A stretch of 64,000 bases of DNA, taken from positions 248,001 through 312,000 of the forward strand of contig NZ_JAEPNI010000003.1 of the NCBI RefSeq assembly GCF_017643475.1. The letters are read 5' to 3'. Below are positions 26,662 to 36,282 of this stretch, piece after piece. The stretch comes from Maricaulis sp. (GTDB lineage: Bacteria; Pseudomonadota; Alphaproteobacteria; Caulobacterales; Maricaulaceae). Made by a program: the position numbers and the translations under genes. Numbering within the stretch: the first letter of the stretch is position 1; each line of letters opens with the position of its first letter. The notes beneath the pieces were generated by a model, which saw only the letters and a program-made list of their open reading frames with translations, searched no databases and had not been told where the DNA came from.

Positions 26662-27420
26662 ATGAGTGGACCCCTTTCCGGCCGACGCGCCCTGATCACC
26701 GGATCCAGCCATGGCGTTGGCCGCTCGGCCGCCTTCCTGTTTGCCGAACAGGGCGCCGAGGTCATCCTCCACGGCAATCAGAACATGGCCGACGCCGATG
26801 CGGCTGTTCGCGAAATCGGGCCGCGGGCCCTAGGGGCCGTCCAGGCCGACCTGATGATGCCCGGCGCAGGCCGTGACCTCTATGATGCTGCGCTGCACAT
26901 GGCCGGAGGACGTATCGATATTGTCGTCAACAATGCCGGCATTCACTGGGACACGCCGCTGGACAGTTCCGACGAGACCTGGGAAGCCAACTGGGCCGGC
27001 ATCCTGCAGGTCAATCTGATGGCCGTCGCCGATATCTGCCGCGCGGCCATTCCGGAGATGAAGGAAAGCCGCGGTGGCGAGATCATCAACATCGCCAGCC
27101 GGGCCGGATATCGCGGCGAGGACAAGGACCACATGGCCTATGCCGCCTCCAAGGGCGCGGTCCTGTCGCTGACCAAGACGATTGCACGGCAATGGGGCCA
27201 GTTCGGAATTCACGCCTATGCGCTCGCGCCGGGCTGGATCAACACCCGCATGGCACCGCAAAATGCTGCAGGAATTGCTGCAGCAAGTTCGGAAATCCCC
27301 ATCGGTCGCATGGCCGAGCCGGAGGAAATTGCCGCCATGTGCGCTTTCCTCGGCTCGGGAGCCTGCGCCAGCGCCACAGGCTCCTGCATCGACATCAATG
27401 GTGCGAGCTACGTGCGCTGA
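26662..27420 (+). CDS. Short-chain dehydrogenase/reductase
   Basis: A 252-residue classical SDR. The nucleotide-binding motif GSSHGVGRSA is at about residues 14-23, NNAG near 90, the catalytic serine in INIASRAG and the YAASK motif near 158. It would oxidise or reduce a hydroxyl or keto group with NAD(P). It is separated from the aldehyde dehydrogenase operon by a terminator but keeps the same direction, and converges on the broken S9 peptidase with no gap. Substrate unknown. Confidence 0.9.
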   Translation: MSGPLSGRRALITGSSHGVGRSAAFLFAEQGAEVILHGNQNMADADAAVREIGPRALGAVQADLMMPGAGRDLYDAALHMAGGRIDIVVNNAGIHWDTPLDSSDETWEANWAGILQVNLMAVADICRAAIPEMKESRGGEIINIASRAGYRGEDKDHMAYAASKGAVLSLTKTIARQWGQFGIHAYALAPGWINTRMAPQNAAGIAAASSEIPIGRMAEPEEIAAMCAFLGSGACASATGSCIDINGASYVR

Positions 27421-29445
27421 TCACTCTTCCCGGGTCAACAAGGCCTGCGCCAGCCCCGGCACATGCTGCGCGCCCTGCGGGATCGTCAGCGTGCTGCCAT
27501 CCAGGGCATCGCCAAAGGGCTCGGCCCGGCCGCCGAGACAGGCGGCAAAGAAATTCTCGGTGATCGCCATGGCCGCGCGGTTATTGGCCACGATGCGATT
27601 GCCATGCCCCTCGCCCTCAAACAGCAGATAGGTGACCGGCTGGCCATTGCCGACCATGGCCGAGACAATCTGTTCGGACTCGGCCCGCCGCACGCGACTG
27701 TCCTCGGCCCCCTGACCGATCAGCAACGGAGCGGATATCCGGTGCGCCTCATAGAGCGGGGAATGGGCCCGGCTGAGGGCCTGCCCCTCTTGCGTCGTCG
27801 GATCGGCCACGCGGCAGCGGTACTCCGCCAGGAAGGCTGTCCAGTATTCCGGCAGGGAATCGTAGAGGGTCGTCAGGTCCGTACTCGCGGCCCCCGCCGC
27901 CCCGCAAGCGAATTCATCCGGTGTGTTCGACAGTGTTCTAAGGACCATATAACCCCCAAAGGATGCGCCCCAGATACCGATCCGGTCCCGCTCGGCGATG
28001 CCAGCCTCGACAGCTCAGCCGGAGGCGTCGATGACGTCGTTCTGGATCACGCCGCCCCATGCCTGATCACCCGCATTGAGCCTGGCCTTGCCGTAACCGG
28101 TCGAGCCCCGGAAGTTCGGTGACAGCACCGCATATCCCCGATCGGCCAGCGATCGCTGCCACGGATCGAAGGCCTCATGCGACTGGTCCCAGGGGCCACC
28201 ATGCGGCATGACGATCATCGGAACCGGCGTGTCAGGCCTGCCATCGCCATCCCTGTCGGAACCATGCGGCAGAGTCAGCCAGGCGATCATTTCCTGTCCG
28301 TCCCGGGTGGTGATGCGTTAGGCCTGTTTGGCGGTGAACTCATATCCGGCAAGATCCGGATAGATATCTATCAGATGGCTGATCTCGCCGGGCGCGCGAA
28401 CCACACGGATATAGGCGGACGGCGCCGAGCCTGTGACGTAGAGTGTGAACGCCTCTCCATCCGCGCTCCAGGCCTCGAAATCAACCCGGCCGTCCAGCTC
28501 GCCAAGACGTTCAAACAGCGCCTCGTCAGAGGCCTCGACCGCTTCCCAGACCTTGCCAGCGTAATCATGCGCAAAGGCCAGCGGGTGACCGGTGTGCGGA
28601 TCGGTGATGACTTCGACGATGTCAGCCCGATCATTACTTGTAAGGGCGCGGCTCGCGCCTGTCTCAAGGTTCATGGCCACCAGCGCGCTGGTATTGCGGC
28701 CGGTCGTATCTAGCAGATAGATCTCGTCGGCTTCTGCAGACACGGACAGAAGCTCGAACCCGCGGGTGTCTTCGTAGGCAATCTCGGCCAGCGCGCGCGG
28801 TTCGGCCTCCAGCGCATCCAGACGAAAATCCCCGGTGTCGGGATACACGCGAACACCGATGCGCGGCACGAGGTCCGCACCAACCAGGAAGTTCGCATTC
28901 CCCGCCTCGTTCAACAGAATACGCGACCGCTCTCCGGTGAGAATATTCACCTTGAAAAGATCCGGGTGCGCTGGGTCGCGCTCGTTGGACGAGATCACGA
29001 CATGATCGCGATCCTGCACCGACGTCGCCAGAACGCTGGCCCATTCGCCTTCACCCGGCGTCAGATCGACCAGACCTCCGCTGACCACATTAAGCGCGGA
29101 AACCCGCCAGCGCTCATCGCCTGAGTTATCACCGATGATCAGGATCACATCGGGATTGGCGCTCCAGATGAATTGCGGAACCGAGGCACCAGCAGGCGTG
29201 ACCGGGCGAGCGCCCCTGTTACCATCAAGGGAAGCCATCCAGATGGCCGGTACGCCCTGATGTTCAGCCGACCAGGCGTAACGCATTCCATCGGCCGACA
29301 ACGCCGCATCGTAACGCGTATTGTCCGAAAAGAGCGCCGCCCTCGGGATGAGCTCATCCTGGGCTTGGACATCGGAATCCAGGCCACAAGCCACCAGTCC
29401 GGTCGCGAGAAGCACCGGAATAATTCCGCCTCGATTAAGGAGCAT
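27421..29445 (-). pseudogene. Prolyl oligopeptidase (S9) family lipoprotein gene with two in-frame stops
   Basis: One continuous reading frame of 675 codons is interrupted by a TAA at 28318-28320 and a TGA at 28015-28017, with no frameshift. Upstream of the first stop is a lipobox signal (VACG, Cys near 21) and a beta-propeller domain. After it, RITTRDGQEMIAWLTLP and MPHGGPWDQ are the usual start of the S9 catalytic domain. The TGA sits where relatives have Trp (VEWA-like context), followed by the nucleophile motif GASFGGYM and the later Asp (GAEDSRV) and His (GEGHGN) regions. All catalytic parts survive, so inactivation looks recent, or the stops are sequencing errors or are read through. 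The TetR gene lies 9 bases upstream. Confidence 0.85.
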
Positions 29446-29454
29446 TTGTCTCTC

Positions 29455-30087
29455 CTAGGGATCGCGACCGAAGATCATACGGTTGGCAATCAACCGCAGG
29501 TCTGCGCGTAGCTGTTCAAGGTCCAGCGCCGTGCGCTCAGCCGGCTTATCCGGCGCCACAACGATCTGGTCCTTGCTGATTGAAATCACGTATTCCACCG
29601 CACGGCGGATCCGACCTGCTCTGGAGCCGCGCTCATCGTCCGGGCAAGCCGCCAGCAGATAGTCGACGACACGCTGTTTGTGATCGCGAACCTCGGCCAG
29701 GACCTCGTGGGTCGGAGCTCCACCCGTCAGCCAGTGACGGATAATGAAACTGCGCAAGACACCCGCATTCCGGGAGTGCAAATCGACAAAGGCGTCCACA
29801 AACGCGCCGATCCGCTCGGACAGCCCTGTTTCGCCCTGCGCGTCGAGCTTCTCTACCAACATTTTATCCCGCCGCGCCTGGTATCGGGCGTGCACGGCGT
29901 CCATCAGCTGTTCGCGATTGGCAAAGCGGCCGTAAAGCCCGCCGACCGACACGCCCGCAGCCTCGGCAATGCCAGGCATGGACAACTCGCCGTACGGGTC
30001 AGCGTTCAGCAAACGCTCCAAAGCGTCGAGAATGCTCTCCTGGGTCCGCAGACTGCGCGCCTGCCTCGGTGTCATGATCATATCCAT
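29455..30087 (-). CDS. TetR-family regulator
   Basis: A 210-residue TetR-type repressor. The N-terminal helix-turn-helix covers about residues 12-58 (ILDALERLLNADPYGELSMPGIAEAAGVSVGGLYGRFANREQLMDAV). The C-terminal ligand domain shows no recognised motif. Its stop is 9 bases before the S9 peptidase gene, so they form an operon. Two tandem AATTCGAATT-type palindromes at 30103-30124 lie just upstream and are probably its operator. Three in-frame ATGs (30087, 30081, 30075) are possible starts and no strong ribosome-binding site separates them. Confidence 0.88.
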   Translation of the reverse strand: MDMIMTPRQARSLRTQESILDALERLLNADPYGELSMPGIAEAAGVSVGGLYGRFANREQLMDAVHARYQARRDKMLVEKLDAQGETGLSERIGAFVDAFVDLHSRNAGVLRSFIIRHWLTGGAPTHEVLAEVRDHKQRVVDYLLAACPDDERGSRAGRIRRAVEYVISISKDQIVVAPDKPAERTALDLEQLRADLRLIANRMIFGRDP

Positions 30088-30100
30088 GCCAGCAAAATGC

Positions 30101-30124
30101 CGAATTCGAATTCGGATTCGAATT
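30101..30124. promoter_or_regulatory. Tandem TTCGAA palindromes, probable TetR operator
   Basis: Two 10-bp palindromic units, AATTCGAATT at 30103-30112 and GATTCGAATT at 30115-30124, are spaced 12 bases centre to centre. They are AT-rich against the background and lie immediately upstream of the TetR gene. A related ATTCGAATCGAAT element occurs at 9462-9474. Confidence 0.6.
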
Positions 30125-30177
30125 AGAAATGCGTCAGATTGCTAGCGGGCTTGAACGAACGTCGCTGATGGGTCGCG

Positions 30178-30576
30178 TCAGTCTTCGTCGTCAAGCTTGT
30201 CCGCTTCACGGTCCATTCGACCGGACTGGAACTCGCCGAACACCACGACCAGGACAAGAACCATGCTGGCAACGGATTTTGCGGTCGTGTCCGTTTCAAT
30301 GCCAAACACCTCAACCAGGCGAAAGCCGAGGGCCGAGGCCAGGACGGCTCCTGCTCCCACCATGGCTGCCCGGGTCCGGATCAACGACCGCTCGCGCGCC
30401 GCAGCAGATTGCGAGTTGCGACGAGCGACCCGGAAGATCACTGCCCCGGCAAGCGGCAGGAAGACCAGCGACAAAACTGCCCTGCTCCAGCTGGCGGGTT
30501 CAAGCACCAACAGGGTCACAGACAGCAGCGCGACGCCCAGAGCGACCAGCAGAACGATGGGGGAAAAGAGCCTCAT
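30178..30576 (-). CDS. Small membrane protein of unknown function
   Basis: A 132-residue protein with about four hydrophobic helices (LFSPIVLLVALGVALLSVTLL; AVLSLVFLPLAGAVIF; AAMVGAGAVLASALGF; VASMVLVLVVVF) and a charged C-terminal tail ending DKLDDED. No family is recognised. It begins 2 bases after the stop of the amidohydrolase gene, so it is the last gene of the BASS transporter, amidohydrolase and membrane protein operon. Confidence 0.68.
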   Translation of the reverse strand: MRLFSPIVLLVALGVALLSVTLLVLEPASWSRAVLSLVFLPLAGAVIFRVARRNSQSAAARERSLIRTRAAMVGAGAVLASALGFRLVEVFGIETDTTAKSVASMVLVLVVVFGEFQSGRMDREADKLDDED

Positions 30577-30578
30577 GA

Positions 30579-32354
30579 TTATTCCGCTGCCACAACAGCT
30601 GGTTGCCCGGCCCGATAGAGGCGCCCAGGCTTGGCGCCGGTGAGCCGCCCCTCCTCCATGACGACATCACCGGCGACAATCGTCGCCGTGTAACCGCGCG
30701 CGCCCTGCAACAGGCGCTGACCACCGGCCGGCAGGTCCTGTTCCATGTGCGGCGGTTCCATCTGCAGGCGGTCAAGGTCGATGATATTGATGTCCGCCTT
30801 GAGACCTTCCCGGAGATAGCCACGGTCGGACATGCCCAGGTAATCGGCCTGCGCCCCGGTCAGCATGCGGATCACGGTTGGAAGATCGAGCTTGCGCCCT
30901 CGCGAGCGGTCCCGCGTCCAGTGTGTGATCATATAGGTCGGCATGGAAGCATCGCAGACCGTCCCCACATGCGCGCCGCCATCAGACAGGCCGTAGAGCG
31001 CCTGCGGGTGCTCCATCATCTTGAGCACATTGTCGTAATTGAGCTCAGTATAGTTATAGAGCGGCAGGTAGATCAGCTCCTTGCCATCCCGTTCCAGCAG
31101 GGTGTCGTAGATGATCTCCATCAACGGCTTGCCTTCGGCACGCGCCCGCGCGGCCAACGAGTTCTCCGCTGGCTGCTCGTAATCCGGAGGGTTGCCGATC
31201 TGGAAGAACTTCTCGGCCACCATCTCGATATGCTCCATGAGAAGGTCAGCGAGCGGCGGGATGGACGAGCCGGGGCCGGAGAGCTTGTCGGTCTTCTCAG
31301 AGAGGACTTTCGCCTTGAACGCCGGGTCTTTCATTTTCGCCACGCGTTCGGCCAGGGGCAAATCCGCAATGCTCTTGTAGGTCGGATAACCCATGAAGGG
31401 ATGGAAAGTGCAGTTGAAGCCGAGGAAAACGCCGATCGCACGCGGCGCGACCTGCATGCGCGCATCCACACCCTCGTCCTTGAGCTTTTCCGACCGGCTG
31501 ATCAGTTTGAGCCATTGATCCGGCGCGAAATCACGCTGCATGAGAGAGAAGGAAAACGGTCGCCCGGAAGCCTTGGCGTAATCGGCGACGATGGACCATT
31601 CCTCATCAAAATCCGCCTCACCACGTTCGAGATTGAAATCGGAAACCGCCTGTACGACACCAAAATCCAGCCCTTCGAAGGCCCGGGCTATCCCGGTGAG
31701 TTCATCACGCGTGGCTTCCGAGGACGGCGTCCAGTCACCATCGGCGGTCTTGTGGACGTCAGAACGGCCCGTAGCAAACCCGATAGCGCCTGCCTGCAGC
31801 GCTTCCCGGGTCAAACGGCGCATTTCCTCGATGTCCTCACCCGTCGCATGTTCGGAAAAGACAGCGCGGTCGCCCATCACATAAACCCGCAGCGGGTCGT
31901 GCGGCATCATGGCGGCGATATCGATAGTGCGCGGCATCTTGTCGAGCGCATCGAGATAGTCCGGGAAACTCTCCCAATCCCAGGTCAGCCCCTCATGCAG
32001 CGCCGTGCCGGGGATGTCCTCGACACCTTCCATCAGCTTGATCAGCTTGTCGTGGTCGGCCTCGCGCACAGGGGCAAATCCAACACCGCAATTGCCCATC
32101 ACCGCCGTAGTCACACCGTGGTCGATAGAGGGCCGAAGCTCCTCATCCCAGCTCGCCTGACCGTCATAATGCGTGTGGATATCGACAAAGCCCGGTGTGA
32201 CGATCTTGCCGGCAGCGTCGATCTCCCGCGCGGCTTGGCCACTCACATCACCGATCTGGACAATCCTGCCGTCCTTGATGGCGATGTCAGCTTCACAGGG
32301 CTCGGTGCCAGTGCCGTCGAACAGCTTGCCGCCGCGAATAACCAGATCGAACAT
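30579..32354 (-). CDS. Amidohydrolase, N-acyl-D-amino-acid deacylase-like
   Basis: A 591-residue metal-dependent amidohydrolase. The N-terminal [12 protein letters not shown] and the metal-binding [13 protein letters not shown] are typical, followed by [33 protein letters not shown] and a late [16 protein letters not shown]. The pattern matches the D-aminoacylase/N-acyl-D-amino-acid deacylase branch, which hydrolyses N-acyl groups, but members of this group have varied substrates. A good ribosome-binding site (GGGAGG) precedes the ATG. The upstream gene, 18 bases away, is a BASS-type transporter that may import its substrate. Confidence 0.88.
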   Translation of the reverse strand: MFDLVIRGGKLFDGTGTEPCEADIAIKDGRIVQIGDVSGQAAREIDAAGKIVTPGFVDIHTHYDGQASWDEELRPSIDHGVTTAVMGNCGVGFAPVREADHDKLIKLMEGVEDIPGTALHEGLTWDWESFPDYLDALDKMPRTIDIAAMMPHDPLRVYVMGDRAVFSEHATGEDIEEMRRLTREALQAGAIGFATGRSDVHKTADGDWTPSSEATRDELTGIARAFEGLDFGVVQAVSDFNLERGEADFDEEWSIVADYAKASGRPFSFSLMQRDFAPDQWLKLISRSEKLKDEGVDARMQVAPRAIGVFLGFNCTFHPFMGYPTYKSIADLPLAERVAKMKDPAFKAKVLSEKTDKLSGPGSSIPPLADLLMEHIEMVAEKFFQIGNPPDYEQPAENSLAARARAEGKPLMEIIYDTLLERDGKELIYLPLYNYTELNYDNVLKMMEHPQALYGLSDGGAHVGTVCDASMPTYMITHWTRDRSRGRKLDLPTVIRMLTGAQADYLGMSDRGYLREGLKADINIIDLDRLQMEPPHMEQDLPAGGQRLLQGARGYTATIVAGDVVMEEGRLTGAKPGRLYRAGQPAVVAAE

Positions 32355-32372
32355 GAATGCCTCCCGTCAAAT

Positions 32373-33302
32373 TCACGATATCCGCGTGTTCTTGGTCAGC
32401 TGGTCGTAACCGCGGAAAAGCCCGACCAGCACAAATCCTGCCGTAATGTGCCACACGCCCCAAAGCGCGGTTACGGCAACGGCACCGCCTACACCACCAA
32501 ATTGCGACAACAGGAGCAAGAGCCCCAGCCCGGCATTCTGTATCCCAACCTCGAAGGTCAGCGAACGCACCTTGGGCCCCGCCAGCCTCATCGCCACAGC
32601 GGCGAGAGCCCCGGCAGCAAAGGCGACTGCATTATGCGTCATGACCAGCGGAATGAGATTGTGGTCCGGTGAAAACAGGACATCGCGATTGGTATAGCCA
32701 CCGACCAGGATCAGCCCGACCAGGATGGAAAAGGCAACCGGCGTCAGATAGCGCTTCATCACTGCCGCCAAATCCGTTTTCCAGTGCGCCAGCGACATGC
32801 CGCACACCAGTGGCAGGGCAAGCAGGCCCGCGGTCTGCACCAGGAAGATCGTCGGGTCGACATCAAGCGTATCGACCAGGGCGGAGGTGGGGCCGTATTG
32901 ATTCGCCCAGAACAGGATTGAGACCGGGGTAACCAGCGCGGCAGAGACGCTGGAAATGGCGGTCAGGGAGACTGAATAGGCGGTATCACCGCGCGAAAAG
33001 AGTGTCAGCGCGTTGGAAACATTTCCGCCCGGACAACTGGCGACGACGATCATGCCGAGCGCGACGCCGGGCGCCGGGTTGAGCATCATGATCAGCCCGA
33101 GCGTCAGGAGCGGCAAGCCAAGGACCTGGGCCGCCACGCCGCCGGCAACCGCCCCGGGCTCTTTCTTCAAGTCGATGAAATCCTGAATCTTTAGACCGAG
33201 CGCCACGGTGAACATCATCACCATGAGGCTGACGGACATGATCAGCTGGAATGTGGGGCTCAGCTCAACCGTGAGCGTGTCTACCCCTGAGCCATCAAGC
33301 AA
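32373..33302 (-). CDS. Bile acid:sodium symporter (BASS) family transporter
   Basis: A protein of about 309 residues with eight to ten hydrophobic segments and the family signature CPGGNVSNALTLFSRGD near residues 90-110 that coordinates sodium in BASS transporters. Substrates of bacterial members include organic acids and sterol-like anions. The start is uncertain: a TTG at 33302 has GGGGGAG five bases upstream, and another TTG lies at 33323. It heads an operon with an amidohydrolase, so an imported N-acyl or organic-acid compound is a reasonable guess. The 275-base region toward the HxlR gene holds no other gene that I can see. Confidence 0.87.
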   Translation of the reverse strand: MLDGSGVDTLTVELSPTFQLIMSVSLMVMMFTVALGLKIQDFIDLKKEPGAVAGGVAAQVLGLPLLTLGLIMMLNPAPGVALGMIVVASCPGGNVSNALTLFSRGDTAYSVSLTAISSVSAALVTPVSILFWANQYGPTSALVDTLDVDPTIFLVQTAGLLALPLVCGMSLAHWKTDLAAVMKRYLTPVAFSILVGLILVGGYTNRDVLFSPDHNLIPLVMTHNAVAFAAGALAAVAMRLAGPKVRSLTFEVGIQNAGLGLLLLLSQFGGVGGAVAVTALWGVWHITAGFVLVGLFRGYDQLTKNTRIS

Positions 33303-33577
33303 GTCCTCTCCCCCGGAAACCAACCGTAAACTTTGTCGATATTTTTATCGTTTCTCTCACCGTCACATCTGGTATCGGCATAAGATCATTTTTGGGTCGC
33401 ATTAATTTCACAACCCTGTATCTTTACTGCACGTGACGGACCAACCTGCAAGCTGTTTGTCACCTCACTTTCGTGCGGGGAAGGGAGTGCTCGGGTAGGC
33501 TGCTTTTAGGAGCGGCTTGATTCGAACTTTTTGGAGGAGCGGCGTATCAACGCCTTAGTCTTTGGGGGACTATTGGT

Positions 33578-34045
33578 ATGGGACGGAAACGTTTCGATGA
33601 AATGCCTTGCGCTATCGCGCAAACACTCAATCAAGTCGGCGATTGGTGGACACTGTTGATCGTAAGAGACGCTATGAAAGGTGCCCGTCGTTTCAGTGAT
33701 TTCCACGAAAGTACCGGCATTGCGAAGAACATTCTCACGGACCGGCTCAACAAGCTGGTCGAAAACGGGATCATGACCCGCGAGGAAGTCGGCGTTCGTG
33801 GCCAGCGTCAGGAATACGTCCTGACCGACCGTGGTGAAGCGCTGTTCCCGATCCTGATCGCCATGCAGCAGTGGGGCGACCGCTGGATCTACGGAAATGA
33901 ATCCCTGCCCTGCGTTCTTTATGACAAGCGCAACGGCCAGGAACTTTCCCCGGTCGCAGTTGCCAATGAGAGCGGCGACGAAGTGACCCATCACTTCCTC
34001 GGAATGCGCGACTGCGGACAGGATGAGATGCTGGAAACCGGCTAG
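33578..34045 (+). CDS. HxlR-family winged-helix regulator
   Basis: A 155-residue HxlR-type regulator: CAIAQTLNQVGDWWTLLIVRDAMKGARRFSDFHESTGIAKNILTDRLNKLVENGIMTRE, then the wing and YVLTDRGEALFPILIAMQQWGDRW. The N-terminal cysteine (residue 11) sits where HxlR proteins such as HypR carry a redox- or electrophile-sensing residue. It is divergent from the BASS operon, which it may control, and is closed by its own terminator. Confidence 0.9.
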   Translation: MGRKRFDEMPCAIAQTLNQVGDWWTLLIVRDAMKGARRFSDFHESTGIAKNILTDRLNKLVENGIMTREEVGVRGQRQEYVLTDRGEALFPILIAMQQWGDRWIYGNESLPCVLYDKRNGQELSPVAVANESGDEVTHHFLGMRDCGQDEMLETG

Positions 34046-34069
34046 TCCGGTCTCACATCAACTCCAAAC

Positions 34070-34099
34070 AAGGCCGGGCGAGTTTCGCACCGGCCTTTT
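34070..34099 (+). terminator. Rho-independent terminator after the HxlR gene
   Basis: An 8-bp stem, AAGGCCGG at 34070-34077 with its complement at 34090-34097, has a 12-base loop and is followed by TTTTC. Confidence 0.75.
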
Positions 34100-34262
34100 C
34101 TTTCGCCTGAGAGGCGACACCGGACCCTCCATATATTGTTTCACGCGAGTAAGCCCGCTAACATAAACGCGGCGCACACGCAGCGTGGATGCCTATCCGT
34201 TCGGGCTGCGGCAATTTGAAATCCATCTTTCAACTCGCCATGCGACAAAGGGGAGACCACAC

Positions 34263-34580
34263 ATGATTTTGACAACACTCGCGATGAGCACAGCCCTGCT
34301 GCAGGCAGATGCCAGCGCCCTGCTCGAAAATGCCCTGCAGGTTTCCAGCTCCCAGGGCAGCTATGTCACCTATTTCAACCCGGACGGCACCTATACGACC
34401 AATGTCGGCATTTCAGGCACCTGGGAGATCCGGGGCGCTGAAATCTGCGTGGTCCGTTCGACCGGCGAAAGCGGCTGCGCGCCGCTACAGGACGGTGTCA
34501 GCCTCGGCGACAGCTGGGAAGGCACCAATGCCGCGACCGGCGAGACCGTGACCTATACGATCGTGGCCCGCGACAGCTAG
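34263..34580 (+). CDS. Small exported protein of unknown function
   Basis: A 105-residue protein with a weak N-terminal signal-like segment (ILTTLAMSTALLQADA) and a beta-rich body (YVTYFNPDGTYTTNVGISGTWEIRGAEICVV) with two cysteines that may form a disulfide. The pattern resembles small periplasmic proteins with a YxxxGxW repeat seen in alphaproteobacteria, but I cannot name a family. The ATG at 34263 has GGGGAG nearby. It is bounded by terminators on both sides, so it is transcribed alone. Confidence 0.65.
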   Translation: MILTTLAMSTALLQADASALLENALQVSSSQGSYVTYFNPDGTYTTNVGISGTWEIRGAEICVVRSTGESGCAPLQDGVSLGDSWEGTNAATGETVTYTIVARDS

Positions 34581-34601
34581 CCTTCGCGTCAGGAACAAAC
34601 G

Positions 34602-34631
34602 AAAGCCACCGGTTTCTGCCGGTGGCTTTTT
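34602..34631 (+). terminator. Rho-independent terminator after the small exported protein gene
   Basis: An 11-bp stem, 34602-34612 (AAAGCCACCGG) with 34619-34629, has a 6-base loop and is followed by TTT. The stretch 34632-34778 shows no further feature. Confidence 0.88.
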
Positions 34632-34778
34632 CTGTGGGCGCAGCTTGCGTTCCAAGGTTGCTTTCCTGAGCCGAGCCGGATCGCGTGCTTCAATGACCGT
34701 GGTGCAGCCCCTGATATCTCAAGATAGACCGTCACCACGCCTGGTCGGCGGCGGCTGCGGCCGCCGCCCGATCCCGCA

Positions 34779-36149
34779 TTATTCGCCGAAGGAGCCGGCC
34801 GGCCCCGGGAAGACAACGGGCGTTTCCGAACCATCATGCGCCACGGCTGACACACCGAAATAATAGTTGTCGATCACAACATTCTCGAGCGTGAACTCGT
34901 CGGTCCGCCCGACAAAACGGCTGTGTGTCCATTGCGGCGCATCTGTCAGACGCCAGTGCACGCGGTAACCTGCGAGGTTCTCGGCGGCGCGGCCGTCTGC
35001 CAGGGTCCATCGGATATGGGTGGACGGTTGAACCGCCCCCGCGATCTCGACATTCGCCGGGATGGGCGGGGCGCCCGCAATCTGCGCCATTACAGCGACA
35101 TTGAGCGAGGTCAGCTTGGCAGCGAAATCGAAATCCACCCCGTCGATCGTATCACCGTAAACGCGACCATCCTCGGTCCGCAAATCCTGGTGCTGGCGAT
35201 CATAATGCTCATTCGTTTCCATGATACGCACGCCCGGCATGCCCGCCTCGTTGAACGGGCGGTGATGGCCACCGCGGCGGAAACGATCGAGGCGATAGAC
35301 CATCATCACATCCAGATTGGGAATGTACTGATCCGCTGTCCGGTCAACCATGCGTGCGAGATTGCGCGATGGGCTGTCCACCTCACCGCCGGTGAAGCGG
35401 CGCAGACGCGCTTCTTCCGGTGTTTCAGTGGCGCGCGTTCCTTCAGAAAAGACGCGGGCCGTGGTGTTATTGGTGACGCCATTGATACCGGTGATATTGC
35501 CGATCATGTCATTGTTCAGCACGGCCTTGATGCGCCAGCCATTATCCAGCGCGTGACTGGCGACAATGCCGCCGCCAAAGAGGCCCTGCTCCTCGCCAGA
35601 CAGCCCGGCATAGGCGATCGTACCGGCGAACTGGTGCTGTGAAAGTACCCGCGCAGCCTCGATGACGCCGGCCATGCCAGAAGCATTGTCATTGGCGCCC
35701 GGACTGTCCGATGTGCCGTCCAGCGGATCGGTGACACGACTGTCGATATCGCCGGACATCACCACCATGCGATCCGGATCCAACGAACCGCGCTGGATGG
35801 CGATCACATTGACGATCTCGGTCGGCTCGGGAATACGCGGCTGGCCAAAGGTCGTGCCGGACACATACATGACCTCCAGACACCCGCCACAATCCGCAGA
35901 AATCCGCTCGAACTCGTCGAAGATCCAGCGGCGGGCCGCACCGATCCCGCGCGTGTCGCTCTCGGTTTCTGACAGGGTGTGACGCGTGCCAAACTCCGCC
36001 AGTGTCCGGATATCGGCTTCAATCCGGTCAGCTGAGACCGCGGCCACATAATCATGCACGGCCAGCACTTCCGATGGCGGTGCGTGCTGCGCTGACACCG
36101 GCGATGCCAGCAATGCCAGGCCGGACAATAGACTGATGGACTTGATCAT
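34779..36149 (-). CDS. Secreted M28-family metallopeptidase with C-terminal FnIII-like domain
   Basis: A 456-residue protein. The signal peptide ends near PVSA-Q (residue 21). The M28 zinc-aminopeptidase domain has SGDIDSR, the metal ligand region SPGANDNASGMAG, SGEEQGLFGG with the catalytic glutamate, NNDMIGN and the histidine-rich RRGGHHRPFNEAG. Residues about 360-450 look like a fibronectin type III domain (STHIRWTLADGRAAENLAGYRVHWR). It would trim peptides in the periplasm or outside the cell. GGGGAG lies upstream of the ATG. It is a single gene, upstream of which lies the terminator of the quinone-reductase operon. Confidence 0.9.
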   Translation of the reverse strand: MIKSISLLSGLALLASPVSAQHAPPSEVLAVHDYVAAVSADRIEADIRTLAEFGTRHTLSETESDTRGIGAARRWIFDEFERISADCGGCLEVMYVSGTTFGQPRIPEPTEIVNVIAIQRGSLDPDRMVVMSGDIDSRVTDPLDGTSDSPGANDNASGMAGVIEAARVLSQHQFAGTIAYAGLSGEEQGLFGGGIVASHALDNGWRIKAVLNNDMIGNITGINGVTNNTTARVFSEGTRATETPEEARLRRFTGGEVDSPSRNLARMVDRTADQYIPNLDVMMVYRLDRFRRGGHHRPFNEAGMPGVRIMETNEHYDRQHQDLRTEDGRVYGDTIDGVDFDFAAKLTSLNVAVMAQIAGAPPIPANVEIAGAVQPSTHIRWTLADGRAAENLAGYRVHWRLTDAPQWTHSRFVGRTDEFTLENVVIDNYYFGVSAVAHDGSETPVVFPGPAGSFGE

Positions 36150-36218
36150 TTCTTGCTCCCCAAACTCTTCCCATCAGGATAGTGCGGCAAGAGCCTGTGG
36201 CAACTCACGAAGGCGCAA

Positions 36219-36254
36219 ACAAAAAATCGCCGCCCCTGTCGAGGAGCGGCGATT
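36219..36254 (-). terminator. Rho-independent terminator of the acyl-CoA catabolic operon
   Basis: A 9-bp stem (36225-36233 with 36246-36254, AATCGCCGC and complement), followed on the minus strand by TTTTTT-GTTTG. It lies 28 bases past the stop of the quinone reductase gene, the last gene of the operon. Confidence 0.85.
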
Positions 36255-36282
36255 GAATTCATCATTGAACACTCAGTCCAGC

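Noticed and set aside
28015-28017. In-frame TGA in the S9 peptidase as a selenocysteine codon
   Set aside because: Relatives have Trp there, no SECIS-like hairpin was seen after it, and a second unrelated stop (TAA) interrupts the same gene.
30603-32672. A 689-codon plus-strand open frame opposite the amidohydrolase
   Set aside because: Same reason: antisense to a clear family member, His/Arg-rich composition typical of a shadow frame.
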